Source: Diphasiastrum complanatum
Lineage: Eukaryota > Streptophyta > Lycopodiopsida > Lycopodiales > Lycopodiaceae
Length of the DNA: 64,000 bases
Direction: 5' to 3'
Assembly: GCA_029204225.1 (NCBI GenBank)
Contig: CM055092.1
Coordinates: forward strand, 63,712,194-63,776,193
Made by a program: the position numbers and the translations under genes. A model generated the notes under the pieces. The model searched no databases. It was not told the origin of the DNA and saw only the letters and a list, made by a program, of their open reading frames with translations. Of this stretch, positions 54,621-64,000 are shown piece after piece (the first letter of the stretch is position 1; the number at the start of each line of letters is the position of its first letter).

Positions 54621-55004
54621 ATGCAGATATCGTTGAGGTACTATGTCCTGAGTACCTTGTTGAGCAAGAGATTCAGAACCGAATTTCTATCTGGATTTCC
54701 GATTCCTAGATTTATTGTGATTGGCACATTGGAAATCTTATCAGCATGTGAAAAAAAAAATAGATTTGAGGTTGCAGAAGGGGAGAAAAACTGTCGATTT
54801 TTTAGTGGAGGTTGCTCTTGGTTGGACATTGTAGCAGATGATAGAATATCGGTTTCGCTTTCCTCCTACAAGGACTCATTTCATATTAGTGTCTTTTTTC
54901 ATTATGGAGCTGGTGAATTGCGTGGTAATGTAGAAGTTTGCAAGAAACTTCTCGAGTTAGCAGCAGGTTTTGGTTGCTATGGTGCTCGTGTTGTGTTGTC
55001 ATGA
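54621..55004 (+). CDS. Unknown 127-residue ORF
   Basis: A plus-strand ATG frame encodes a mixed protein with FLSGFPIPRFIVIGTLEIL near the start, GGCSWLDIVADDRISVSL in the middle and KKLLELAAGFGCYGARVVLS at the end. Composition looks like a globular domain and not low-complexity sequence. It lies between two minus-strand retroelements, and the opposite strand has several stops through the same bases. No splice or promoter context was established. I do not recognise a family. It could be a host exon, a remnant of another element, or chance. Confidence 0.3.
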   Translation: MQISLRYYVLSTLLSKRFRTEFLSGFPIPRFIVIGTLEILSACEKKNRFEVAEGEKNCRFFSGGCSWLDIVADDRISVSLSSYKDSFHISVFFHYGAGELRGNVEVCKKLLELAAGFGCYGARVVLS

Positions 55005-55009
55005 GGATC

Positions 55010-56253
55010 CTATCGTGAGTCATAACTGACGTGGCGGGCAGGTAGGATCTTGTTGGGTTGTTTTGGACAATCTTTGAAACTATGTTTTCTGACACAGTCG
55101 GGACATTTAGCGTGGTACCTGGTCTTGACTGGACAATCAACCATGAAGTGGCCGGTTTCACCAGAGATGAAACATCTGTTGTTTAATGGTCCTTGTATAA
55201 CGGCATAGCCATCTTGTATGGCGAATGGTTCTGGACTTTCTGGTGGGTATTCATGATAATGCAAGGAATGTCCAGATTGTGACGGTTGTTCTTCATATCG
55301 TTGGACTGTATGTGCTTGGATAGGCTGATATGAAGGACAAGCATCAGCAGGATGCGTAGCCCGGCAGTGTGGGCACCATATTGGTTTTCATCTATAAGGT
55401 ACCTGTGCAGTGTTTGGCTGACCAGGGATACTGCTTTGGATAGACTTCAGGGTAGCTTGAAACTGATTGGTGAGTTTTTTCATCTGTAGTTGATGTTGCT
55501 TATTAAGCAACTCCAACTGGGATTTCCAAAGCTGATCTTGGGTATCCTCGATCGGCTTTGACTCATGGACAGGAGCACGTGGTGCTTTCCTTTCTCTGGA
55601 TTCATCAACATCCGATCCCTCGTCTTCTTCTTTGATGGTATCAGACATAGCTAACTTGAGACTCGTGTATTCGTCATTGGATCTAAGCTCACGTCTAATC
55701 CATCTTGGAAGTCCGACTAGGAACCAGATGATGAGCATTTGTTCAGTAGGCTCTTCTTGTACTTGACTTTTGAGGCGTTTGAAACGTTCAATATAGTCTC
55801 GTACGCGTTCTTCTTTTGCCATCTTGATATTACTCAATTCTCTACCAAACGAAAGGGCTTAAAACGCTTGATAAAGGACTCTTTCAAAAGTGACCAGTCT
55901 GTTTTATCTTCACGATCAAGGTTGAAAAACCAATCACGTGCTTTAGCGATCATGGTCATCGAAAACAATTGGACCATAGCATCGGGAGATGTTTCGCCAT
56001 ACACATCACATGCATTCTCAAAGATTTGCAAAAATCTTTGAGGGTCCGAACTACCGTCAAACTTTGGTAGATCTAGCTTGGGTGTACGTCTCTCAAGATG
56101 AGCACCGTGGGTAGCAGAAGCACCATTAAGGTTGGTTTTGGCCTGGGAGGGTTCAACTCCATAAGAATGGGCTCGTGCTCGTGAAGACTCGGCTCTATCA
56201 GGTTCTTGTCCCTCGAATGGGTTTGTGGATGGTTCGTAGGGTTGGGACCCCAT
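55010..56253 (-). pseudogene. Gypsy gag with multiple zinc knuckles, one frameshift
   Basis: It starts with an ATG at 56253 (MGSQPYEPSTNPFEGQEPDR). The capsid core gives LPKFDGSSDPQRFLQIFENA, AKARDWFFNLDREDKTDW and SFIKRFKPF; a one-base shift near 55840 moves it to the frame with ERVRDYIERFKRLKSQVQEE and VGLPRWIRRELRSN. A coiled-coil-like linker follows. Near 55375 comes CPHCRATHPADAC, then CFISGETGHFMVDC (second Cys replaced by Ser) and CPDCVRKHSFKDC. Three knuckle-like units are unusual. No protease or pol follows, since homology ends at about 55010. Confidence 0.85.
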
Positions 56254-56533
56254 TCAGTAGAACCTATGACGTCTCATTTGTTCAGCTGTACGGGACCTTA
56301 TCTCGTATGGATAATCTTCTAGGAGTTCAGGATCTTTATGCTGGTCCATTGGGTACTATGGTGTGTTTTTTGGTGTTGGGTATGAGTTTCTGGTGTTTTT
56401 GGATTTTTTAGGGTTTTTGGTGTTTTTGGTTTTTTTAGGGATTTTAAGGAAGTCAAGGGGAAGACTCAGTATGAAAAGGGCTTTCTAATGGTATGGGTTT
56501 TATTTTTTGAAATGTTTATGGTGTTCATGCCTC
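56254..56533. other. Leader of the preceding gag; G/T-rich low-complexity part
   Basis: Words such as TTTTTTAGGGTTTTTGGTG recur between 56385 and 56455. No coding content was seen. Confidence 0.4.
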
Positions 56534-56592
56534 TTTTTTTTTTTTTTTTTTTCAGATGTAAGTTTTTCAGATGTAAGTTTTTCAGATGTAAG
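56534..56592. repeat. 19-T run followed by three 15-bp repeats
   Basis: A run of 19 T (56534-56552) is followed by CAGATGTAAGTTTTT repeated three times. On the minus strand this is the A-rich end of the truncated pol that begins at 56593, so it resembles a poly(A) tail added to a truncated copy. Confidence 0.8.
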
Positions 56593-58200
56593 GCGTTGTG
56601 AAGTCTCAAAGTGTTATGGTCGGTGTACACAGAGAATTCCGCACCATACAAATAATGCCTCCATGCCCTCAAAGCGTGGATAATAGCATACAACTCTTTC
56701 TCATGAGTTGGATAGTTCTTCTGTGCAAGGTTGAGCTTCTTGCTCTCAAAGGCCACAAGCCTACCCTCTTGCATCAGAACTGCCGCAACGGCGATGTCAC
56801 TTGCATCCGTTTCTACGACAAATGGTTTTTGAGAGTCAATAATTTTTAAAGTGACAAAGTCAGCCACAGCTTGTTTCCATTGAAACTTCGCTGTTGAACT
56901 TCCGTCCACTCTTTCCATTTATTTTTCTGTAACATATCGGTCAATGGTGCAGCTACGTGTGAATAATTCTTCACACCTTTACGATAAAACACAGCGAACC
57001 CTAGAAAGCTTCTTAGTGCCGTCAAGTCTCTAGGAACAGGCCAGGCAAGAAGAACAACAACTTTCGGCAGATCCAGTTTTATTCCATCTGCTGACACTAT
57101 AAAACCCAAATATGTTATTTCTTTTTTAAACAATTCACTTTTTTATCATTAGCGAACAATGTGTTTTCCCTCAAAGTTGATAACACAGTTCTAAGGTGAT
57201 TAACATGCATAGCATCACCACAACTGTAAACAAGTATGTCATCAACAAAATTAACCACAAACTTTCCCATGAACGGTCTAAGCACATCGTTCATTAACAT
57301 CATAAATGTTGCAGGGGCGCTAGTCAATCCAAAGGGCATAACTAAAAATTCATAGGGTCCAAAACGAGTTTGGAAGGCAATTTTATGCACATCCTCTTCT
57401 CGAACTCTCACCTGGTTAGGTCAATTTTGCTAAACACTGTAGCATCCAAAAGATCATCTATGCGTGGCATAGGATATCGATGCTTAACAGTAATCTTGTT
57501 CAGCCTCGATAATCCACACACATTCTCCAAGACCCATCCTTCTTTTTTACCAGAATGATCGGAGAGGCAAAGGGGGAGAAGCTAGGTCTTACTTGTCGCT
57601 TGGTAAGATAGTCCTCAATCATGCTTCTGACCTATTCGTCCTCTTTCAGACTCATTCTATAAGGTGGCCTATTAACAGGAGATGATCCAAGAATTAACTC
57701 GATTCTATGCTCCACATTTCTCTTAGGGGGTAAAATAGATGGAAGTTCATTCGTGAACACATCTAGAAACTCCTCCCTAATTTGGCTATATAGGTTCCTA
57801 GTAAGGTTAGTTTGTTCTTGACATACATCAGACTTATTAGCAAAAACAGACATATCATACAAGAAACAAACATACATGCACTTACACTGAACCTTACGCA
57901 GCTGCGTCGCCGTGATCAAAGGTCCTGGAGGCATATCAGGCTCTCCACGCAGGGAGTGAATCCTACCATCGTGCTGGAACTCATACACATGAGTATCCCA
58001 AGCGATGTAGGGTTTCTTAGCCACATGCCAACAAATTCCAAGCACCACATCAAAGCGAGCCAACGGCTAATCTCGAAATCTGACTCCTCATGGTTAGAGG
58101 CATACCCACAACCCTGGCATCCCACAGGGATGGTTGTGTGCTTACTCTCAACCTTTTAATCAAAGCGGAGTTAATGACGTTATGTCAGGACCCAATGTCA
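56593..58200 (-). pseudogene. Ty3/gypsy pol: protease end, RT, RNase H, truncated
   Basis: On the minus strand: LILFDIGS-stop-HNVINSALI (protease motif DTG changed to DIG), MARFDVVLGICWH, then NVEHRIELILGSSPVNRPPY and RMSLKEDE leading into RT. RT then gives FQTRFGPYEFLVMPFGLTSA and FVVNFVDDILVYS (catalytic FVDD). The connection gives TYLGFIVSADGIKL and LRSFLGFAVFYRKGV. RNase H has VVETDASDIAVAAVLMQEGR, YPTHEKELYAIIHALRAWRH and VYTDHNTLR. Homology stops at HNTLR, replaced by the A-rich repeats at 56534-56592. The RT region between about 57420 and 57630 is split over frames. No integrase. Confidence 0.92.
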
Positions 58201-59455
58201 AATAGAATCAAAACATCTCTACCACACAACCGTCCACGCATAACAATCAAAGAAGTGCAAGGAAACTAATACCCGTGTTGCGCCGCTCTCGACAACTGTG
58301 GTAAAGGAACCGAGTCCACCTTCCGAATCACCGACACCTTCATCAACCGTGGAACACCTTGAGGTTCTTCCTGCTCCAATTCCTCAATTTTCATAGGATC
58401 TGCCTCCTCAACTTGCAAACTGTAGGTGGTCCGTGAGGGATTGCGAGGACACTCCTTCCACCTATGCCACCCTAGACATCCCTAGACATCCAAAGCAAAT
58501 ATTCTCTTTATTTGCCCGCTCCAAGTCCCGCGGCGATAGCGTAGAAAAGCGTTGGCCCCCTTGGGCATTGGACGTCCCATACCGCCCTTTGCCTTTTGAG
58601 ACGCCCGCACCTTTACTCTTTTTCGCACTCTGAATTTGCTCTTGCGAGGATTGACCCTTACATTTTTTAAACTTTCTTTTCCCCCAAGGCTGAAACCCTC
58701 ATGAAGTAGGTGTCTCAGACTCCTTGGCCTTTTTTCCATCTTCGTAATATAGGCCCATATGCAAAGCCCTATGGAGGCTTGGAGCCTGCTCCTTCCTTAC
58801 AAAAGGTCGAAGGCTTTCACGCAAGCCCTCCACAAATCTAAACACCTGTAAAAACATTGGCACCTCCTCAGGTATCCGCATCAGTGCCTCCCTATATTTG
58901 TCCGCATATTCATGTACGGACGCATTGCCTTGTTTGAGACTTGACCATGCTTGCATCGCCTGGTTTTTCTCGTCCAACGGTACCCAATTCTCTGTAAACA
59001 TATGCTTGAACGCTTCCCAAGTTGTAGGTGCCAGATTGTCCTTCTCGATTTTGCGCCACCAACGTTGTGCAGTCTCTTGTAGTCGATATGTGGCCTCCGC
59101 AATCTTCTAATCATCATCCTCAATGCCACACATCTGAAAAGCCTTTTCCCACTTTTGTATCCAGTTTTCCACCGCATCAATATTCCGCATAGCAACTGCT
59201 CCCGTATATTTTGGCGTTCAAATCCTTGATTTTGGGTAATTTTTGCGTCTTCAATGGATGTTCGACTTCTTTCTCAACTGTCACAGGTTCAACAGCCACC
59301 ATAGCCGTTCCACTGACTCTCTCAGGCTCTTGTGGGGATTTGGTCGACTTCAATTATTCGAGAATTTGCTATAGCACTATCTCCATGGCGTCAACCTTGG
59401 CTGCCACCTCCTCAATTCTCAATATCTCGGTGCTAGAACCCTCCAACGGATCCAT
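58201..59455 (-). pseudogene. Ty3/gypsy gag of the same element
   Basis: An ATG at 59455 (MDPLEGSSTEILRIEEVAAK) opens gag. A stop-broken N-terminal part leads to NWIQKWEKAFQMCGIEDDD, QRWWRKIEKDNLAPTTWEAF and MFTENWVPLDEKNQAMQAW. LKQGNASVHEYADKYREALM and FVEGLRESLRPFVRKEQAPS follow. The zinc knuckle near 58460 is degenerate (WHRWKECPRN). Stops and frame changes make it inactive. It is followed in order by the pol at 56593-58200. Confidence 0.85.
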
Positions 59456-59705
59456 ATTTACAGTGTTAGAAACCTGTCCACTTGCTTAGACGTTGAAATT
59501 TTTCAGCAAACAAGACTTTTTGATTCGGTTCTGACATTTGTTTCTGGTTCCTCGTGACAGAAATCAAAATCGCCTCCAAATCTGAAATCGGTATCTGTTC
59601 TTCGTGATTGAAATTGAAATCTCTTGTGAATCTGAAAGCGATAACAGTTCCTGGTGACTGAAATCAAAACGTCTTGCCACTTTCCTCCCAACGTAAATCC
59701 CAATT
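59456..59705 (-). mobile_element. Leader between primer site and gag
   Basis: This leader carries three degenerate repeats of CAGAAATCAAAATCG/GAATCTGAAAxCG character (59550-59680). It is non-coding. Confidence 0.5.
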
Positions 59706-59718
59706 GGCTCTGATACCA
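59706..59718 (-). promoter_or_regulatory. Primer binding site (initiator Met-tRNA type)
   Basis: TGGTATCAGAGCC on the minus strand, two bases after an LTR ending CTTGACA. Confidence 0.85.
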
Positions 59719-59720
59719 AA

Positions 59721-60289
59721 TGTCAAGCTCTCCCTAAACTCCTGACCGACACCCGTACAAACATACCCTAATTACCACAAATCTTTAGCCTTTTTGATTC
59801 CCTGTAAGCACAAGCATCAAACACAGACACGCAGTGGAGCTGGCTGCGTCGTCTCCTCCCAACCTTTGCTGCATACATCACGATGAGGAATGCCTCTCTT
59901 GGCCCTCTTATCCATGAACCTCAAGCACCCCTAAACCCTGACCCTTCCTATCGTCGACACATGGGCAATTCCATGCACAGTCGACGCTCGCCACTCGGCA
60001 GTACTAGGCAAACATGTAGGTCGACATGTGTCACCACAAGCCGACGACCTAGCCATTTACAAATGTCACCACAGGCCGGTGACTAGGCCATTTCTTTATT
60101 TACAAGAAGTACATCTGTAAGTAAAACAGGAAACAACTGGGACAGGGAGTAAAAGCTGTAACAAGATCCATGAAGTCTCAAACAACTGTAACTCAATCCA
60201 CAGTACTGCAGTTACTATAATGAGTTAAAAGCCCCATTTCTAGCATCTCATGCAAGAAATCAGCAATCCATCTGAATCTCAATAAATTT
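59721..60289 (-). repeat. 5' LTR of the gypsy element (outer end uncertain)
   Basis: In plus orientation it starts TGTCAAGCTCTCCC, i.e. the minus-strand LTR ends in CTTGACA next to the primer site. It contains a 35-bp tandem repeat, TGTCACCACAxGCCGxxGAC, at about 60027-60095. The right boundary is set only by the start of R1 homology near 60290. Confidence 0.6.
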
Positions 60290-63085
60290 AATTGTCTCCT
60301 ATTAACTTTCCATAGGAGTAACCCAGTCAGTCAAGTTAATTCCAATGATTTAGAAATCTCAAATGTCCAGGTGTAGATCTTAATTGTACCGATACAACAC
60401 CACATTTAGATCCTTATCTAAATCATTAAGTTAACAAGTAAATCTTTCATAACAAGATTTGTTAACTCTGCAAGTAATTGTCTATCACAATACTTAATTA
60501 TATGTCTATGTTCACCAACTAGGTTAAGTGCACCAAATAACCCTAGTAACCAGGAATACATAGTCGATCCATACAAGATTAATCATGCACAAATGAGAAC
60601 AATCTCACTATGACCCAGTACATACACATATGTCCATATCTGGCAGATTCCTTCATAATCCACCTATGTTACTCACATATCTCACTAAGAAATTTGTAAC
60701 TCAACTACTAAAGAATTCTATTCCTCATGAGTAAATAAGATATCTAGGAAATCTCTGAGATTGACAACACATCATCTCTCACGAGTTTTCCAACCCAACT
60801 TACCTCTTACCACATAATTTCTTCCACTCAATCAACCCTTTCCCTGATCCTAGTATCCACTAAGATTAGGTTGATCCAATACAGACATTCCAAACTTAAT
60901 GTTATGATCAAACTTAGTCCTATCCCTCACAAACTTGGGATTAGCAGCTTTTGATCTTACTCAGTACTACTTATAATTATTTCCACTTTCAAACCACCTC
61001 TAGTTTCAGATTGTTTGATACAATCCCTAAAGAATTTCTCTTATTCGAAAACTGTGCAACTGATAGATCCTATAATAGAATCTACCCATCACTTCACCCC
61101 TCCTTTTTAAAGAAATTTCCCAGTTTCTTATAAAAACTAGATAGAGAGATGACACATGAAAACATTTGAAGCATGGAAAGTTAATAATCAGTGCCTTCCA
61201 GATTGACTCTATTATACATAGGACTTTTCTTCCAAACATTTTCAACACGAGTGACAGTAACCATCATCCATTTGAGATCTATCTATGCATAAGAGACAAT
61301 TTAGGTACAAGACATTGAAGTACAACTATCTTGGAACATATAGTATTCCAAGCCTTAACCATACAAGTAGTAATTCACATGATGATAATTTTCTCGCTGG
61401 AAGATTTATTTGAATTTAATCTGATGTCTAGTATTCGAGAAATTTAAAAGAAGTAAGGGTTCTTTAGAAGGTGAGAAATAGCTTTAAGCATTTCCGATTT
61501 GTAAATTATGAGATACTATTAGGGATCCGGATCTACATCTCATAGTTTCCCAAAATACGATTCACCCGTTAGCATTAGCATTACTGTAATCACTAACCAC
61601 TGCTCTATAAATCACTCTCACACAAGAATTTCCTTTTGGAATCACTGATGTCCCATACCATCAACTTCCCCTCCAAGAAAGTTCTTTGCTTCTAGATCTG
61701 TTCACCAGAAAATCAAAAAGATTAGCTAGCTATCCTATATCCAAATATAGGATCCGATCTTCAACGAATTCCAGAACATACTTCAAGCCATCAAATTCTC
61801 TCATGCACCTTAAGTAATTCACTGTAGATGAAATCTAAGAATACCACTAGGCATTGACCCAGGTATGGACAAGAAATATTGTTCGTATACTGTTGAAATA
61901 ACACAAGTGTAATCATTAACCGAAAGGAAACATTTAGAATTGAAAACAACCTAAGATCAAAATTAGTACGAGGAATTTCATTCCTTCTAGAAGATCCTTA
62001 AACACCTTGTTCGATATTCCAGAGATCTTAGAAATCCAACTGGATTTCCCATACCATATAGACACATATCTATCCCAACCAAGCACTTGAGAACGCATAA
62101 ATTATGTTCCTGATAGATAAAAATAATCCATTTATGAAATGGTGATTCAATAAAAAGGCTCCACACATGGTTTATTGTCACATTGTCAACCCATTCTGGT
62201 TAGCAATAAGCTTTACAAATCCCTCCATCAGAGAGCACTATCTCTAAGGGAAAGCTTTTTCCAGTATTAACAGCTGAAATGTGTTAACAAAGTCTTTTTC
62301 AACCAAATCGTATAGAATTACGGTCATTCTCATGGTCATATTAGATAATTACATGAATTCACCTAAACGAATTTCGATTTAAAAGATTCTTTATGAAATC
62401 ATCCACAACGTGCAATTTCCCTTCAAAGATACAAAAAATTCAGATTACATAATACAAACACATTACTACCTCGGATGTCCATTTTCTTCCTCCCTTAGAT
62501 TTTTCCGTCCCCCAAAAAATTTCATCAACTAAGGTACAAGGAATTTTCTTAAACATATAGTAAATGCTAATGATAAGTCAGTTTTCCTTTTCATTTCACT
62601 GGCTTTAGCATTGCTCCGTTAAGATCTATCAATTTAATGCAACTAATGAAAGTACATAATGGAAAATCCACAAAATTTAGATTCCGACACTTCTTACTGT
62701 ATTCAACAAAAATCCATTTGTAATAAAGAATTTACCTCCATCACATGGGCTAATTACATGCGGGATGTGACATCCATAACGCATCTCTAAGCTAGAAATG
62801 CCAAACCCAAGTAATAGACCTTCAACAAGTATCTTGCTAAAAGCTTTTGCTTGCCAATTCCTAATGACCGAAATCATTTAGAATGCAACAACAAAACGAT
62901 CGGTATTTTACCAACCGAAAAGGAAAAATATATGGACTTTTACAAAAAATCCACGAGCACAATTTAATTCTATCCAAGGAGTACTCTTACTCCAGAGTTA
63001 AATCGTTAACTAGCACAGTACCAGAAAATCAAATTTCCGTTACCGAGTACTTGCCTAAAAAATTTCAAGAAAAAAACTAGTAATT
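60290..63085 (-). mobile_element. R1 repeat family, copy B
   Basis: It is collinear with 9320-12095. The polypurine-like AAGGGAGGAAGAAAA (minus strand, 62482-62496) is conserved and followed by TGGACATCC, suggesting a 3' LTR start at 62481. The 96-bp palindrome of copy A is not preserved. No coding frame is conserved between the copies. Confidence 0.6.
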
Positions 63086-64000
63086 TGCCGTCAATCCTAA
63101 ATCCATGAGCCTAGTTCATAGACTATCAGTTAGGAAAGCAAAATTATTTCTTCACACTTTCTTGGTTATGGTCTGGAGAATCGATAATTCATTCTCAACT
63201 ATTGGTTTAGGTAGATTCCTTCAGTAGTCTCCTTTTCGAAACCATTATAGCTTTACCACAGACACAATGGTACTGAGGTTCAAAAAAGCTCTGGGCTACG
63301 TATTATCATTGATGTAACAACCGATATAGCCCTGCAACTTCAAGAAATCACTTTTTTTGAGAGCTCCATGCAAAGCTGGTAAAGGCCTACACATGCACAC
63401 AAAAGCTCCAAAAGGTCTCCAATGCAACAAAGGGGAATGAGGCCATATTACAACGGCCCTCATGCAAACCCTAAACAAGAAAAATGGAACCTTGGAAGAT
63501 GAGGTCGATTCCACCCTTCTCCATGGCCACTACAGCAGCAACCAGGGTCGTGCATCAGTTCTTCACTCCAACCACCTCTGCAGAGGAATAAACAACTGAG
63601 CAAAGGTTCTATTCAGCTAGTTAGATTTCATGAACCCACATTCACAGATCCATAGCTTTTGTGGCTCATGCAGAGATGACGAGGGAAAACTGGTTGCTAT
63701 TGGAATGTAAGTAGAATTGCTTAGAAAACCATAGGTTACTTTGACCAAAAGGTCGAGAGTTGTGTAACCATGGTTTATTTATCTGCTTTAGGCCTACTAA
63801 ACTTAGAGTTAACTAAGTCAGTATGTTCTTAACTTAGTAGGGACTCGTGGGTCCACTAGGCTAATTGTGACAATATGTACCCCAACTTGACATTTGGAGG
63901 TACCTTATTCAATTAAGTAACTTATAGAAGTTAGATAGTCATGAAGTTGAATAGTCACAAAAGTTGGGTAGTCATGAAGGGAGAAGAAGTAGATATTTTT
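63086..64000. other. Unassigned sequence at the window end
   Basis: No recognisable gene or element. The minus-strand frame at 63296-63514 has no motif. It may contain 5' internal or LTR sequence of R1 copy B, but no boundary is visible. Confidence 0.35.

Noticed and set aside
1-64000. CRISPR arrays, bacterial operons, ribosomal RNA or intact tRNA genes
   Set aside because: None seen; the tandem repeats present are eukaryotic satellites or LTR parts, and the one tRNA-like unit is a retroposed insertion.

Overview
The window looks like nuclear DNA of a land plant with a large, repeat-rich genome. It is mostly AT-rich and gene-poor. Recognisable coding material is dominated by plant-type LTR retrotransposon domains (Ty3/gypsy chromovirus and other gypsy, Ty1/copia), a DUF659/hAT-dimerisation transposase, initiator-Met-tRNA-type primer sites (TGGTATCAGAGC), MITE-like palindromes and long GA/CT microsatellites. 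Introns where visible are GT-AG. I cannot name the species.

Layout. 0.9-3.7 kb: decayed gypsy element (minus). 4.0-5.4 kb: GC-rich island, (GA)n/(CG)n microsatellite and a 124-bp palindromic MITE. 5.5-6.8 kb: short exon-like blocks on the minus strand that may be remains of a host gene. 7.3-13.0 kb: copia integrase scrap, then a gypsy element with 5' LTR, primer site, chromodomain remnant, polypurine tract and 3' LTR start, containing one copy of a non-coding repeat (family R1). 13-19.4 kb: mostly unassignable, with a (CT)40 tract, a His/Pro-rich ORF, satellite-like arrays and an 84-bp tRNA-like insertion with an 11-bp target duplication. 19.6-28.8 kb: copia fragments interleaved with two copies of a second non-coding LTR family (R2). 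29.6-35.4 kb: gypsy gag scrap and a copia element whose reverse transcriptase segment is replaced by unknown sequence. 35.4-39.0 kb: third R2 copy, coiled-coil gag-like ORF, GC-rich LTR-like block, gypsy gag.

41.4-42.9 kb holds the only clear host gene: the first three exons of a class II (HDA5/HDA18-like) histone deacetylase, cleanly spliced and in frame, but with no later exon visible in the remaining 21 kb. The gene is therefore either a 5' fragment or has a very long intron filled by the elements that follow. 43.9-44.8 kb: gypsy integrase (minus). 45.2-47.6 kb: decayed hAT transposase (minus) split by an R2-type LTR. 49.2-54.5 kb: a structurally complete gypsy chromovirus insertion (5-bp target duplication, both LTRs, primer site, polypurine tract) whose LTRs begin and end AGTTA...TAACT instead of TG...CA, and whose RT-RNase H-integrase core is largely missing. 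54.6-55.0 kb: unknown 127-aa ORF. 55.0-60.3 kb: two more gypsy remnants (minus). 60.3-63.1 kb: second R1 copy.

Almost every retroelement frame carries stops or frameshifts, so mobilisation of these copies would depend on proteins made elsewhere. Nested insertions (R1 in a gypsy element, an R2 LTR in the hAT transposase, a tRNA-like unit in a satellite array) give a relative order of events. The strongest candidates for something new are the non-canonical LTR termini, the two elements with RT replaced by unfamiliar sequence, the tRNA-like micro-element, and the interrupted deacetylase gene.
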